From NCBI RefSeq assembly GCF_004124235.1, contig NZ_CP032487.1, positions 744,001-808,000 on the forward strand: DNA of 64,000 nucleotides, given 5' to 3'. Below, piece after piece: positions 22,383 to 33,052 of this stretch; position 1 is the stretch's first letter, and the number at the start of each line of letters is the position of its first letter. The notes beneath the pieces are model-generated. The model was not told the origin of the DNA and did no database searches. It worked only from the letters and a program-made list of their open reading frames with translations. A program made the position numbers and the translations under genes. This DNA comes from Yersinia hibernica. Lineage in GTDB: Bacteria; Pseudomonadota; Gammaproteobacteria; Enterobacterales; Enterobacteriaceae.

Positions 22383-25300
22383 ATGCCAAAACGTACAGAT
22401 ATAAAAAGCATCCTGATTCTGGGCGCAGGCCCGATTGTTATCGGCCAGGCTTGTGAGTTTGACTATTCGGGTGCTCAGGCTTGTAAGGCACTGCGCGAAG
22501 AGGGTTACCGCGTTATTCTGGTGAACTCTAACCCCGCCACCATCATGACTGACCCCGAGATGGCCGATGCAACTTATATCGAGCCGATTCACTGGGAAGT
22601 GGTGCGCAAAATCATTGAAAAAGAGCGCCCGGACGCAGTATTGCCAACCATGGGCGGCCAGACTGCACTGAACTGCGCATTAGAATTGGAGCGTCAGGGG
22701 GTGCTGGCTGAGTTTGGCGTCACCATGATTGGTGCGACCGCTGATGCCATTGATAAAGCCGAAGACCGCCGTCGCTTTGATATCGCGATGAAAAAAATTG
22801 GTCTGGATACTGCGCGTTCAGGTATTGCGCATAACATGGACGAAGCGCTGGCGGTAGCGGCGGATGTTGGCTTCCCATGCATCATTCGCCCATCTTTCAC
22901 CATGGGCGGCACCGGTGGCGGTATCGCGTATAACCGCGAAGAGTTTGAAGAAATCTGCGAGCGCGGTCTGGATTTATCGCCAACCAAAGAGTTGCTTATC
23001 GATGAGTCACTGATTGGGTGGAAAGAGTATGAAATGGAAGTTGTCCGCGATAAAAACGACAACTGCATTATTGTCTGCTCTATCGAGAACTTCGATGCCA
23101 TGGGCATCCATACCGGCGACTCCATCACAGTAGCCCCGGCGCAGACTCTGACTGACAAAGAATATCAAATCATGCGTAATGCCTCGATGGCAGTATTGCG
23201 TGAAATCGGCGTAGAAACCGGCGGTTCCAACGTGCAATTCTCGGTTAACCCGAAAAACGGCCGTTTGATTGTGATTGAAATGAACCCGCGTGTATCCCGC
23301 TCTTCTGCTCTGGCCTCTAAAGCTACCGGCTTCCCAATTGCCAAGATTGCTGCCAAATTGGCGGTGGGCTATACGCTGGATGAGTTGATGAATGACATCA
23401 CGGGGGGGCGTACTCCAGCTTCCTTTGAGCCATCCATTGATTATGTGGTCACCAAAATTCCTCGTTTTAACTTCGAAAAATTTGCCGGGAGCAATGACCG
23501 CCTAACCACACAGATGAAATCGGTCGGTGAAGTGATGGCCATTGGGCGCACTCAGCAAGAGTCACTGCAAAAAGCCCTGCGTGGTCTGGAAGTAGGTGCC
23601 ACCGGCTTTGACCCTAAAGTGAGCCTCGATGACCCTGAAGCCCTGACCAAGATTCGCCGCGAATTGAAAGAAGCCGGTTCTGACCGCATCTGGTACATCG
23701 CTGATGCATTCCGTGCTGGAATGTCTGTGGATGGCGTCTTCAACCTGACCAATGTTGACCGCTGGTTCTTGGTGCAGATTGAAGAGCTGGTTCGTCTGGA
23801 AGAGAGTGTGGCGGAATGCGGTATCAATGGCCTGACCGCCGAGTTCATGCGCCACTTGAAACGCAAAGGTTTTGCCGATGCTCGTCTGGCAAAATTGGTT
23901 GGTGCCGCTGAAAGTGAAGTGCGCAAGCTGCGTTACAAATATGGTTTGCACCCGGTTTATAAGCGCGTCGATACCTGTGCGGCTGAATTCTCTACCGATA
24001 CTGCCTATATGTACTCGACCTATGAGGAAGAGTGCGAAGCTAACCCAACCAGCGACCGCCCGAAAGTCATGGTGCTCGGTGGCGGCCCGAATCGCATCGG
24101 CCAAGGGATTGAATTCGACTATTGCTGTGTGCATGCATCACTGGCACTGCGTGAAGACGGTTATGAAACCATTATGGTGAACTGTAACCCGGAAACCGTC
24201 TCAACTGACTATGACACCTCAGACCGCCTCTATTTTGAGTCTGTGACATTGGAAGACGTGCTGGAAATCGTCCGTATCGAAAAACCGACCGGCGTCATTG
24301 TGCAGTATGGTGGGCAAACACCACTGAAATTGGCTCGTGAGTTGGAAGCCGCTGGCGTACCGGTCATCGGCACCAGCCCGGATGCAATTGACCGCGCTGA
24401 AGACCGTGAGCGTTTCCAACAGGCGGTCAATCGTCTGGGCTTGAAACAACCGGCTAACGCCACCGTCGCGACGATTGAACAGGCGGTCGAGAAAGCCACT
24501 GGTCTGGGTTATCCGCTGGTGGTGCGCCCATCTTATGTTCTGGGTGGCCGCGCCATGGAAATCGTGTATGACGAGACCGATTTGCGCCGTTACTTCCAAA
24601 ATGCGGTCAGTGTCTCGAATGATGCGCCGGTGCTGCTGGACCGTTTCTTGGATGATGCGGTTGAAGTCGACGTCGATGCCATTTGTGACGGTGAGCGGGT
24701 ATTAATCGGCGGCATTATGGAGCACATTGAACAAGCAGGGGTTCACTCCGGTGACTCCGCCTGTTCATTGCCGGCTTACACCCTGAGCAAGGAAATTCAG
24801 GATGTTATGCGCCAGCAAGTGGAAAAACTGGCCTTTGAACTGTGTGTGCGTGGCTTGATGAACGTGCAGTTTGCGGTGAAAAATAACGAAGTTTACCTGA
24901 TTGAAGTGAACCCACGCGCGGCTCGTACGGTGCCATTTGTGTCTAAAGCGACCGGCATGCCACTGGCGAAAATTGCCGCGCGGGTGATGGTGGGGCAGAC
25001 ATTAGCACAGCAGGGTGTTCTGGAAGAGATTATTCCCCCTTACTACTCCGTCAAAGAAGTGGTGTTGCCATTCAACAAATTCCCGGGAGTTGACCCGATT
25101 TTAGGGCCAGAAATGCGCTCTACCGGTGAAGTTATGGGGGTTGGCCGCACTTTCGCCGAAGCTTTCTCGAAAGCGATGTTAGGCAGTCAGTCTGGTATGA
25201 AAAAGAGTGGCCGTGCGCTGTTATCCGTGCGCGAGGGTGATAAGCATCGAGTCGTTGATTTGGCAGCGAAATTGCTGAAGCAGGGTTTTGAACTGGATGC

Positions 25301-25616
25301 GACTCACGGTACTGCGGTGGTGTTGGGTGAGGCCGGAATAAATCCGCGCCTGGTCAACAAGGTGCATGAAGGTCGTCCGCACATTCAAGACCGTATTAAG
25401 AATGGCGAATACACTTATATCGTGAATACCACGGCCGGGCGTCAGGCGATTGAAGACTCCAAATTGATTCGTCGCAGTGCTTTGCAATATAAGGTGCATT
25501 ACGACACCACGCTGAATGGCGGTTTTGCCACCGCCATGGCGCTGAATGCAGATCCAACCGACCAAGTGATTTCAGTACAAGAGATGCATGCCAAGATTAA
25601 GAATATGAAAGGTTAA
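22383..25616 (+). CDS. carB: Carbamoyl-phosphate synthase large subunit
   Basis: 1077 residues. Two homologous ATP-grasp halves (about 1-400 and 550-935) carry paired motifs such as [17 protein letters not shown] and [16 protein letters not shown]. An oligomerisation domain lies between them, and a C-terminal allosteric (MGS-like) domain binds UMP and ornithine. It is cotranscribed with carA, starting 15 bases later, and ends at a terminator. Confidence 0.98.
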   Translation: MPKRTDIKSILILGAGPIVIGQACEFDYSGAQACKALREEGYRVILVNSNPATIMTDPEMADATYIEPIHWEVVRKIIEKERPDAVLPTMGGQTALNCALELERQGVLAEFGVTMIGATADAIDKAEDRRRFDIAMKKIGLDTARSGIAHNMDEALAVAADVGFPCIIRPSFTMGGTGGGIAYNREEFEEICERGLDLSPTKELLIDESLIGWKEYEMEVVRDKNDNCIIVCSIENFDAMGIHTGDSITVAPAQTLTDKEYQIMRNASMAVLREIGVETGGSNVQFSVNPKNGRLIVIEMNPRVSRSSALASKATGFPIAKIAAKLAVGYTLDELMNDITGGRTPASFEPSIDYVVTKIPRFNFEKFAGSNDRLTTQMKSVGEVMAIGRTQQESLQKALRGLEVGATGFDPKVSLDDPEALTKIRRELKEAGSDRIWYIADAFRAGMSVDGVFNLTNVDRWFLVQIEELVRLEESVAECGINGLTAEFMRHLKRKGFADARLAKLVGAAESEVRKLRYKYGLHPVYKRVDTCAAEFSTDTAYMYSTYEEECEANPTSDRPKVMVLGGGPNRIGQGIEFDYCCVHASLALREDGYETIMVNCNPETVSTDYDTSDRLYFESVTLEDVLEIVRIEKPTGVIVQYGGQTPLKLARELEAAGVPVIGTSPDAIDRAEDRERFQQAVNRLGLKQPANATVATIEQAVEKATGLGYPLVVRPSYVLGGRAMEIVYDETDLRRYFQNAVSVSNDAPVLLDRFLDDAVEVDVDAICDGERVLIGGIMEHIEQAGVHSGDSACSLPAYTLSKEIQDVMRQQVEKLAFELCVRGLMNVQFAVKNNEVYLIEVNPRAARTVPFVSKATGMPLAKIAARVMVGQTLAQQGVLEEIIPPYYSVKEVVLPFNKFPGVDPILGPEMRSTGEVMGVGRTFAEAFSKAMLGSQSGMKKSGRALLSVREGDKHRVVDLAAKLLKQGFELDATHGTAVVLGEAGINPRLVNKVHEGRPHIQDRIKNGEYTYIVNTTAGRQAIEDSKLIRRSALQYKVHYDTTLNGGFATAMALNADPTDQVISVQEMHAKIKNMKG

Positions 25617-25631
25617 TTTTGGTTGTAAATA

Positions 25632-25660
25632 ATAGGGCGATGGCGACATCGCCCTTTTTT
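25632..25660 (+). terminator. Rho-independent terminator of carAB
   Basis: AGGGCGATG, GCGA loop, CATCGCCCT, then six T. The remaining gap to 25816 shows no gene. Confidence 0.88.
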
Positions 25661-25816
25661 ATGCTCACTATTTATAGACTTTTGGCTTTTAACCATACAA
25701 ACAGCCTGTTTCATAAACAATAATAGGGTTCATGAACAACATTGATCTTCACCAATGTTAGCGCTGGCCAGATTGTGGATAGTACCTTAGCGCGAGCAGG
25801 CACAATGCCCGTGTGG

Positions 25817-26431
25817 TTAGCTTAAGGCGACTTTGATACCTAAGCCTATCAACAGGCCGCCCAGTAATTTATCGACCACTTTTTGCGCTTTCGCCAAACC
25901 ACGGCGCACTGGCGCACTTTGAATCAGAATGACCAGCAAAGGCCACCAGATAACGGCCAGTAGCCAGATGATTGAGGCGTACCACAGTTTTTCACCCACG
26001 CCGGAGTTAATCTGTAATATTTGTGTGAAAACGGCGAGGAAGAAGAGAGTCGCTTTGGGATTCAATAAATTGCAAAGATATCCCTGCAAGAAGGCGGCTT
26101 TCAGTGTGATGGGGGATTGTGTGGCGTTATCGATGCTGAGTTTACTTGCTCCGCGCGACAGCAGCGCCTGAATACCAATCCATATCAAATAGCAGGCACC
26201 GGCATATTTCAAAAAATTGAACAGCCAGGGTGTGGTGGTGATAACCACCGCCAGGCCAGCCACGCAGTAAGACATGTGGGTAGCAACGCCCAAGATGACG
26301 CCGAGTGCGGTCATCATTGCTGCGGGGCGGCGATAGCGGGCGGCATTTTTAATCACCAAAAAGAAATCGGGGCCGGGGGAGAGCATGCCCAATGTAGCAA
26401 TTGTCGCGACAAATAAAGAGGTTTCAAGCAT
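25817..26431 (-). CDS. RhtB/LysE-family amino-acid exporter
   Basis: 204 residues with five or six membrane helices. The RhtB/LysE signature appears as LGMLSPGPDFFLVIKNA (about 14-30), with GVILGVATHMSYC and LNPKATLFF. It probably exports a neutral amino acid such as threonine, homoserine or leucine; the substrate cannot be assigned. I start at the ATG at 26431, which gives the family length and N-terminus; the frame is open 21 codons further. It replaces the genes that E. coli has between carB and folA. Confidence 0.85.
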   Translation of the reverse strand: MLETSLFVATIATLGMLSPGPDFFLVIKNAARYRRPAAMMTALGVILGVATHMSYCVAGLAVVITTTPWLFNFLKYAGACYLIWIGIQALLSRGASKLSIDNATQSPITLKAAFLQGYLCNLLNPKATLFFLAVFTQILQINSGVGEKLWYASIIWLLAVIWWPLLVILIQSAPVRRGLAKAQKVVDKLLGGLLIGLGIKVALS

Positions 26432-26588
26432 AAGGATTACCGAGTGAAAGTGGTGCTGTCTGACGATAATAGCGCCACTGGGTGCTCCCTGCATTAATTC
26501 TTCTTTGTTCAGCGCGCGGCTGGGTTATCAGCCGTGATGGAATTGAGCATTTATCTTTTACTCTTTTGACGGATAGTGATGCACGAAT

Positions 26589-27386
26589 ATGAGCTTGGAT
26601 AATGTGATAAACAGTGAGGTAGCGGATCAGAAGCAGCGCGAAATTACACGGCTGTGCATCAAATGCGCATTGCTGCTGCTGCAACACGGGGCCGAAAGTA
26701 TGCTGGTGGAGCAGCTATCCGCCCGTCTTGGTATGGCGCTGGGGATGGACAGTGTTGAAAGCTCCATCTCGGCCAATGCCGTGGTATTAACCACTATTAG
26801 CCAAGGTAATTGTCTGACCTCCACCCGCAAAAATATTGACCGGGGCATCAATATGCACGTCGTGACGGAGGTGCAGCATATTGTGATTATGGTGGAACAT
26901 CATTTGTTAGATGCAAAAGATGTGGAAAAACGCTTTGAGAATATTAAGCCGCTGCGCTATCCGCGCTGGTTAGTGGTGGTGATGGTGGCCTTATCATGTG
27001 GCTGTTTTAGCCGGCTAAATGGTGGCGGTTGGGATGCATTCACGATCACTTTCTTGGCCAGTGGACTGGCGATGTTTGTGCGCCAAAGTTTAACCATTCG
27101 CCATATGAATCCACTGATTAACTTCTGTATCACGGCGTTTGTCGCGACATCCGTCTCAGGGCTATTGATGCGTTTACCGTTTTTCCAACAAGCTTCCAGT
27201 GTCGCAATGGCCGCCAGCGTGCTGCTGTTAGTTCCCGGATTCCCACTGATAAATGCGGTCGCCGATATGTTTAAAGGGCATGTTAATACTGGGCTGGCTC
27301 GTTGGACAATGGCGAGTTTATTAACGCTATCAACCTGTATTGGGGTGATATTCGCAATGGCGATGTGGGGATTGCGGGGGTGGTGA
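26589..27386 (+). CDS. yjjP: YjjP, large subunit of a ThrE-type exporter
   Basis: 265 residues. A soluble N-terminal half shows the ThrE signature [16 protein letters not shown] and [11 protein letters not shown], and five or so membrane helices follow, ending in [17 protein letters not shown]. In E. coli YjjP and YjjB together export succinate. The two genes overlap by one base (TGATGA), as expected for a two-piece transporter. In E. coli the pair lies near dnaC; here it sits before folA. Confidence 0.92.
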   Translation: MSLDNVINSEVADQKQREITRLCIKCALLLLQHGAESMLVEQLSARLGMALGMDSVESSISANAVVLTTISQGNCLTSTRKNIDRGINMHVVTEVQHIVIMVEHHLLDAKDVEKRFENIKPLRYPRWLVVVMVALSCGCFSRLNGGGWDAFTITFLASGLAMFVRQSLTIRHMNPLINFCITAFVATSVSGLLMRLPFFQQASSVAMAASVLLLVPGFPLINAVADMFKGHVNTGLARWTMASLLTLSTCIGVIFAMAMWGLRGW

Positions 27387-27850
27387 TGAATTTACTCTGG
27401 GCATTATTGCAAGATATGGTATTGGCGGCGATTCCGGCGCTGGGGTTTGCTATGGTATTTAATGTGCCGGTGCGGGCATTACGGTATTGTGCATTGCTGG
27501 GTGCTCTCGGGCACGGTTCGCGCATGCTAATGATTCATTTTGGTATGGATATCGAACCCGCGTCATTATTAGCTTCAATCATGATCGGGATGATTGGGAT
27601 TAATTGGTCACGCTGGTTACTGGCGCATCCGAAAGTATTCACTGTTGCCGCTGTTATTCCTATGTTTCCAGGGATTTCTGCTTATACCGCGATGATCTCG
27701 GTAGTCGAAATTTCTCATTTGGGCTATAGCGAGGCCTTAATGTCCACAATGGTGACCAACTTCTTAAAAGCATCATTTATTGTTGGCGCGTTGTCGATTG
27801 GTTTATCCCTTCCAGGATTATGGTTATATCGCAAACGTCCTGGTGTATAA
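27386..27850 (+). CDS. yjjB: YjjB, small subunit of a ThrE-type exporter
   Basis: 154 residues, all membrane-spanning, with [23 protein letters not shown] and the conserved [16 protein letters not shown]. It forms the second half of the YjjPB exporter. The frame is open upstream from 27302, but those codons overlap yjjP and match nothing. The ATG at 27386 overlaps the yjjP stop and suggests coupled translation. Confidence 0.9.
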   Translation: MNLLWALLQDMVLAAIPALGFAMVFNVPVRALRYCALLGALGHGSRMLMIHFGMDIEPASLLASIMIGMIGINWSRWLLAHPKVFTVAAVIPMFPGISAYTAMISVVEISHLGYSEALMSTMVTNFLKASFIVGALSIGLSLPGLWLYRKRPGV

Positions 27851-27923
27851 GGTTTTTTTCTTCCCTGTTTTTTGTATCCGGCTAGGAGCTGTCTTATATG
27901 TGTGATTAGCCCGCTTATCGCTA

Positions 27924-27952
27924 TCGACGCTGGATTAGGCTTTACGTATAGT
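27924..27952 (+). promoter_or_regulatory. Candidate folA promoter
   Basis: TCGACG, 17 bases, TATAGT (27947-27952), about 48 bases before folA. The TTTACGTATAGTG stretch resembles the E. coli folA promoter. Confidence 0.6.
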
Positions 27953-27999
27953 GTGAGCAATTTTTCGGGACTGGCTCTAGCAGCCTACAGGGTTTAACA

Positions 28000-28482
28000 A
28001 TGATTATCAGCCTGATCGCTGCATTGGCAGCGGATCGCGTTATTGGTATGGAAAACGCCATGCCATGGCATTTACCGGCTGATTTAGCGTGGTTCAAACG
28101 TAACACACTAAATAAACCGGTAATTATGGGTCGTAAGACATTCGAGTCTATTGGCCGCCCTCTGCCGGGGCGCTTGAATATTGTTATCAGCAGCCAACCT
28201 GGAGCTGATAACCGGGTGACATGGGCCAGCTCTATTGATGATGCACTGGCTTTAGCGGGTGAGGTGGAAGAAGTGATGGTGATGGGCGGCGGGCGTGTCT
28301 ACAAGCAATTCTTAGACCGTGCTAACCGTATGTATATCACTCATATTGATGCAGAAGTTGGCGGCGATACTCACTTTCCAGATTATGAGCCAGATGAATG
28401 GGAAAGTACTTTTAGTGAGTTCCATGATGCAGACGATGCTAATTCACATAGCTATTGTTTCGAGATTTTGGAGCGGCGTTAA
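28000..28482 (+). CDS. folA: Dihydrofolate reductase
   Basis: 160 residues. It opens [32 protein letters not shown], in which the catalytic aspartate near residue 27 is in PADLAWF, and [15 protein letters not shown] and [11 protein letters not shown] form the cofactor site. It reduces dihydrofolate to tetrahydrofolate and is the target of trimethoprim. I see no atypical substitution at the active-site aspartate. It is convergent with apaH. Confidence 0.97.
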   Translation: MIISLIAALAADRVIGMENAMPWHLPADLAWFKRNTLNKPVIMGRKTFESIGRPLPGRLNIVISSQPGADNRVTWASSIDDALALAGEVEEVMVMGGGRVYKQFLDRANRMYITHIDAEVGGDTHFPDYEPDEWESTFSEFHDADDANSHSYCFEILERR

Positions 28483-28513
28483 ACGTGAGCGGATATCTTC
28501 CCATCTTGCACTT

Positions 28514-28540
28514 GAAAAGCCCATTTTAATGGGCTTTTTT
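28514..28540. terminator. Terminator after folA
   Basis: AAAAGCCCAT, TTTA, ATGGGCTTTTTT. The stem is nearly a palindrome, so it may also serve apaH, which ends 66 bases to the right. Confidence 0.85.
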
Positions 28541-28606
28541 CTTATGGTTGAGCCGTCCTAAATTGCGGTGGTATGGAACTGCGCAAGGTTACGCGCCTTT
28601 AAATTA

Positions 28607-29485
28607 TTACAGGTAATTCGGGGGATCGTCTGATATTCCAGCCAACCCATCAATGGCCTTTATTTCAGCTTCGACCTTGAAAGCTGGCTGTGTGAAATAA
28701 CGTTTATCTTCCCAGCGCAGGAGGGTTAAATTGCCGCCCCAGCAACAACCTGTATCCAGCCCGTAAATCCCCTCAGGGACACCTTTCCCTTCCAGTGATG
28801 CCCAGTGACCAAAGATGATTGAATACTCGGGACTGACCAGCCTCGGCAGCTCAAACCAGGGTTTAAGAGGGGCGGGGGCATTCTCTGGGGTGTCTTTACA
28901 GATCATATCCAATTGCCCATTAGGGAAACAAAAACGCATGCGAGTCAATGCATTGGTGCTAAAACGCAAACGGCTTAGCCCTGTGAGCTCTGGTGACCAG
29001 TTGTTTGGCATATCACCGTACATGGCATCAAGGAACAAGGGGTAGCTATCACTACTCAAGACAGCTTCGACTTCACGGGCACACATTTGAGCTGTTTCGA
29101 TATCCCACTGAGGAGTGATCCCCGCATGGGCCATGATTAATTTTAGCTCGTCATCGACTTGCAAGACTGGCTGGCGGCGGAGCCAATTCACCAGCTCGTC
29201 AGCATCGGGTGCTTCCAGCAGTGGAGTAATGCGATCTTTGGGTTTATTACGGCTGATGCCAGCATAAACGGCCAGTAAATGGAGGTCATGGTTACCCAGA
29301 ACCATGCGCACAGCAGGCCCTAATGAGCGAACGTAGCGCAACACATCCAGTGAGGCTGGGCCACGGGCAACTAAGTCACCGGTTAGCCATAAAGTATCCT
29401 GCTGTGGGGCGAAATTGACCTGCGCCAACAGCGCAAGCAACTCATCGAGACAGCCATGGACATCACCAATAAGATAAGTCGACAT
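28607..29485 (-). CDS. apaH: Bis(5'-nucleosyl)-tetraphosphatase, symmetrical
   Basis: 292 residues, slightly longer than the E. coli protein at the C-terminus. The metallophosphoesterase motifs [14 protein letters not shown] and GNHDLHL lie in the first 75 residues. It splits Ap4A into two ADP and can decap Np4-capped RNA. It is the last gene of the lptD-surA-pdxA-rsmA-apaG-apaH series. Confidence 0.97.
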   Translation of the reverse strand: MSTYLIGDVHGCLDELLALLAQVNFAPQQDTLWLTGDLVARGPASLDVLRYVRSLGPAVRMVLGNHDLHLLAVYAGISRNKPKDRITPLLEAPDADELVNWLRRQPVLQVDDELKLIMAHAGITPQWDIETAQMCAREVEAVLSSDSYPLFLDAMYGDMPNNWSPELTGLSRLRFSTNALTRMRFCFPNGQLDMICKDTPENAPAPLKPWFELPRLVSPEYSIIFGHWASLEGKGVPEGIYGLDTGCCWGGNLTLLRWEDKRYFTQPAFKVEAEIKAIDGLAGISDDPPNYL

Positions 29486-29499
29486 AATTGAGATCAGGG

Positions 29500-29877
29500 T
29501 TAATGGATCAGGGCGGGGATCGCTAAGCGAAAGACCGGAATCGCAGTACGGAAAGCCTGACCGAGGTGGTCAACCATTTCATAATGTCCTTCCATGGTAC
29601 CCAGCGGTGTTTCTAACACAGCACCACTAGTATATTGGAACTCATTACCAGGTAGGATCAGCGGCTGCTCGCCGATAACCCCTTCACCCTGAACTTCGGT
29701 CTGCCGACCATTACTATTGGTGATTAACCAATAACGACCAATCAGTTGCACATTGGAACGGCCCAAATTACGAATCGTCACGGTGTAAGCAAAGACAAAA
29801 CGCTCTTCGTCGGGTATCGACTGAGTTTCCACGTAGATACTTTGCACCTGTATACAAACTCGGGGCTGTTCAATCAT
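29500..29877 (-). CDS. apaG: ApaG
   Basis: 125 residues, a single fibronectin-like beta fold (DUF525). [22 protein letters not shown] and the C-terminal [12 protein letters not shown] are diagnostic. Its molecular function is not well defined; it affects Co2+ tolerance in Salmonella. Two adjacent ATG codons compete. The Shine-Dalgarno AGGAG leaves only 3 bases to the first (29880) and 6 to the second (29877), so I chose the second. Confidence 0.93.
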   Translation of the reverse strand: MIEQPRVCIQVQSIYVETQSIPDEERFVFAYTVTIRNLGRSNVQLIGRYWLITNSNGRQTEVQGEGVIGEQPLILPGNEFQYTSGAVLETPLGTMEGHYEMVDHLGQAFRTAIPVFRLAIPALIH

Positions 29878-29890
29878 CATATGCTCCTGC

Positions 29891-30709
29891 TTATTCTTGC
29901 GGTGTCGATTGAGCTGAAAGCCAGTTAGCTAACTTACAGTATTGCGCGACCGAAATATTCTCAGCCCGTAGTATTGGGTCAATCCCTAACGCGATTAATT
30001 GATCAGGGGTGAACAGGTCACCCAAGCTGTTGCGCACCGTTTTTCTGCGCTGATTAAAAGCTTGTGTGGTAATGCGGCTAAGCATACGTACATCGCCCAC
30101 TGGGTGAGGCATCTGTACATGAGGAATTAGGCGCACCACCGCTGAATCAACTTTCGGCGCCGGAGTGAACGCCGTTGGCGGCACTTCCAGCACCGGTATG
30201 ACGTTGCAATAGTATTGCGCCATCACAGTCAGGCGGCCATATGCTTTACTGTTCGGCCCGGCTACCAAGCGGTTAACCACCTCTTTTTGCAACATGAAAT
30301 GCATGTCACGTATTGCATCAGTATAGCTGAAAAGATGGAACATTAGCGGGGTTGAGATGTTGTATGGCAAGTTACCAAACACGCGTAATGGCTGCCCGGC
30401 GCGCTCGGCCAACTCCGAAAAGTTGATTTTCATCGCATCTTCTTGATGGATAGTGAGCTTGTCTTTCAGCTGGGGATGGCTGGCCAGACGGGCGGCTAAG
30501 TCGCGGTCTAACTCGATGACCGTCATGTGATCCATACGCGCAGCCACGGGCTCAGTTAATGCACCTAAACCGGGGCCAATTTCAACAACCGCTTCACCAG
30601 GAACCGGATGGATAGCGGAGACAATGCTGTCGATGACAAACTGATCGTTTAAAAAGTTTTGTCCAAAGCGTTTGCGGGCAAAATGCCCTTGGTGGACTCT
30701 ATTATTCAT
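29891..30709 (-). CDS. rsmA: 16S rRNA (A1518/A1519) dimethyltransferase
   Basis: 272 residues. The SAM-binding site [15 protein letters not shown] (about 40-55) and the catalytic NLPYNIS are intact. It dimethylates two adjacent adenines in the 3' end of 16S rRNA, and its loss gives kasugamycin resistance. It overlaps the end of pdxA by 8 bases, as in E. coli. Confidence 0.97.
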   Translation of the reverse strand: MNNRVHQGHFARKRFGQNFLNDQFVIDSIVSAIHPVPGEAVVEIGPGLGALTEPVAARMDHMTVIELDRDLAARLASHPQLKDKLTIHQEDAMKINFSELAERAGQPLRVFGNLPYNISTPLMFHLFSYTDAIRDMHFMLQKEVVNRLVAGPNSKAYGRLTVMAQYYCNVIPVLEVPPTAFTPAPKVDSAVVRLIPHVQMPHPVGDVRMLSRITTQAFNQRRKTVRNSLGDLFTPDQLIALGIDPILRAENISVAQYCKLANWLSAQSTPQE

Positions 30710-31697
30710 TGCTGTTATTTATCATTTTAATGGCTAAGTTTAATGCCGTAATGAAACTGCCGACATCGGCAGAACCGGTTGCGGCGAGTTCTAAAGCGGT
30801 GCCGTGATCCACAGATGTGCGGATAAAAGGTAGCCCGAGAGTGATATTCACTGCCCGACCAAACCCTTGATATTTCAACACTGGCAGCCCTTGATCATGG
30901 TACATGGCAAGGACAGCATCAGCATGTTGCAGATATTTAGGCTGAAATAATGTGTCTGCGGGAAGCGGGCCGATAAGATTTATTCCCTGCTGGCGCAGTG
31001 CATCGAGCGCCGGAATAATGGTCTCAATCTCTTCATGGCCCATATGACCACCTTCGCCCGCATGAGGATTCAACCCACAGACATAAATCTGCGGTTGGCG
31101 AATACCAAATTTGGTTTTCAAGTCACTATCAAGGATGGTGATCACTTCGTGCAGACTAGCCTGTGTTATGGCGCCAGGTACTGCCAGTAAAGGCAAGTGA
31201 GTAGTTGCCAGCGCCACCCGTAGCTCTTCAGTTGCCAACATCATCACGACCCGCGGGCAGTGGCTGCGGTCAGCAAAAAACTCGGTATGCCCGATAAAAG
31301 GGATCCCGGCATCATTGATAATACTTTTTTGCACTGGGCCGGTGACCAAGGCGGCAAATTCGCCACTGATGGCACCATCACAGGCTTTAGCCAGTGTTTC
31401 AACAACATAGCGGCTGTTATTGACATCAAGTTTGCCAGGTGCCACCTCGGCGGCGGTTTTCACCGGCAAAATTGTCAGTGTGCCAGCGCGCTGCGCTAAT
31501 GCTGTTTTATCTGGCTGGTATTCACGTAGCTGCAATGGCAGTTTAAGCTGACTGGCACGAGCAAGGAGTAAGGCCGGATCAGCGCACACCACCAACTCAA
31601 CAGGCCAATCCTGTTGCGCTAGGGCGACGACTAAATCCGGCCCCACCCCGGCGGGTTCACCGGGGGTAATAACAATACGATTATTGTGGTTTAGCAT
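30702..31697 (-). CDS. pdxA: 4-hydroxythreonine-4-phosphate dehydrogenase
   Basis: 331 residues. [14 protein letters not shown] at the start, GHTEFFADR, and the metal-binding histidines in [22 protein letters not shown] and [11 protein letters not shown] identify PdxA, which works in pyridoxal-5'-phosphate synthesis. I use the ATG at 31697, inside the end of surA; another ATG three codons upstream is possible. Overlaps with both neighbours imply one operon. Confidence 0.95.
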   Translation of the reverse strand: MLNHNNRIVITPGEPAGVGPDLVVALAQQDWPVELVVCADPALLLARASQLKLPLQLREYQPDKTALAQRAGTLTILPVKTAAEVAPGKLDVNNSRYVVETLAKACDGAISGEFAALVTGPVQKSIINDAGIPFIGHTEFFADRSHCPRVVMMLATEELRVALATTHLPLLAVPGAITQASLHEVITILDSDLKTKFGIRQPQIYVCGLNPHAGEGGHMGHEEIETIIPALDALRQQGINLIGPLPADTLFQPKYLQHADAVLAMYHDQGLPVLKYQGFGRAVNITLGLPFIRTSVDHGTALELAATGSADVGSFITALNLAIKMINNSNE

Positions 31698-32985
31698 CAC
31701 TACCATCGAGAATTTTCACATAAGCTGCTGCACGTTGCTCTTGCATCCAAGTTTGAGCTTCTTCGGCAAACTTACGGCTAAAGAGCATACGGTACGCTCT
31801 GTCTTTCTGGGCTGCATCGGTTTTGTCTACCTGGCGGGTATCAACAACCTGAATCAAATGCCAGCCGAAAGAGGAGTGAACCGGTGCGCTGATTTCGCCT
31901 TTTTGCAGTTTCATGACGGCATCGCGGAACGCCGGATCATAAATATCTGGCGATGCCCAACCCAAGTCACCACCTTGCATCGCAGAACCTGGGTCTTGCG
32001 AAATCTCTTTGGCGATGGTGGCGAAGTTGGCTTTCCCGCTCTTAATATCTGCTGCGGCCGCCGCTAATTTGGCACGAGCCTGGTCATCGGTCATAACCGG
32101 TGATGGTTTCAGCAAGATATGACGGGCGTGGACTTCAGTCACTGAAATAGTTTTATCCGCACCGCGGATATCATTGACCTTTAGAATGTGGAAGCCAACA
32201 CCGGAACGGATTGGGCCGACAACATCGCCCTTGTTAGCCGATTGCAGTCTTTCGGCAAACAAAGAAGGCAGCTCCTGCAATTTACCCCAACCCATTTGGC
32301 CGCCTTTCAGCGCCTGTGAGTCAGCGGAGTTTGCAATGGCCAATTTACCAAAATCAGCGCCACCTTTGATATCGGAAACCAATTTGTTAGCCAGGTCTTC
32401 AGCTTGATCAACCTGTTGCTGAGACGGGTTTTCCGGCAGGGGGATCAGAATGTGGCTGAGATTCAGTTCTGCATCACCGCTGGTTTGGTTGCCAACTTGT
32501 TTGGCTAACGACTCAACTTCTTGGGGCAGAATAGTAATACGGCGTCGCACTTCATTGTTACGCACTTCTGACGTCAGCATTTCTTTGCGGATCTGCTCAC
32601 GATAAGTGTCGTAATTCAGGCCATCGGCAGCTAAACGGCTGCGCATTTGAGCTGGCGTCATCCGGTTTTGCGCGGCGATATCCGCAATAGCTTTATCCAG
32701 CGCTTCGTCACTGATGGTGATCCCCATCTTCTTGGCCATCTGCAATTGGATATTATCCATGATCAAGCGCTCAAGAATTTGATGGCGCAATGTCGCATCA
32801 TCCGGAACTTGCTGCCCTGCTTGCTGCGCATTCAGTTTCACTGATTGTAACAGTCCGTCGACATCACTTTGCAGAACTACGCCGTTATCAACCACAGCGG
32901 CAACTTTATCAACTTCTTGTGGTGCTGCGAACGCGGTATTGGCACAGACAACCAATCCGAGAATAAGCGTTCTCCAGTTCTTCAT
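31681..32985 (-). CDS. surA: Periplasmic chaperone and prolyl isomerase SurA
   Basis: 434 residues. A signal peptide (residues 1-20, ending NTAFA) is followed by the N-terminal chaperone domain, two parvulin domains (about 175-275 and 285-385) and a short C-terminal helix. It escorts outer-membrane proteins, including LptD, to the Bam complex. It lies 67 bases downstream of lptD, so chaperone and major client are together. Confidence 0.96.
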   Translation of the reverse strand: MKNWRTLILGLVVCANTAFAAPQEVDKVAAVVDNGVVLQSDVDGLLQSVKLNAQQAGQQVPDDATLRHQILERLIMDNIQLQMAKKMGITISDEALDKAIADIAAQNRMTPAQMRSRLAADGLNYDTYREQIRKEMLTSEVRNNEVRRRITILPQEVESLAKQVGNQTSGDAELNLSHILIPLPENPSQQQVDQAEDLANKLVSDIKGGADFGKLAIANSADSQALKGGQMGWGKLQELPSLFAERLQSANKGDVVGPIRSGVGFHILKVNDIRGADKTISVTEVHARHILLKPSPVMTDDQARAKLAAAAADIKSGKANFATIAKEISQDPGSAMQGGDLGWASPDIYDPAFRDAVMKLQKGEISAPVHSSFGWHLIQVVDTRQVDKTDAAQKDRAYRMLFSRKFAEEAQTWMQEQRAAAYVKILDGSDAKPQ

Positions 32986-33052
32986 ACCTTTTCCATTTAT
33001 GTAATCCGCTTTCGCGGGTTAAAATTCACTGTATTCAGTGTGTTACACAGTA

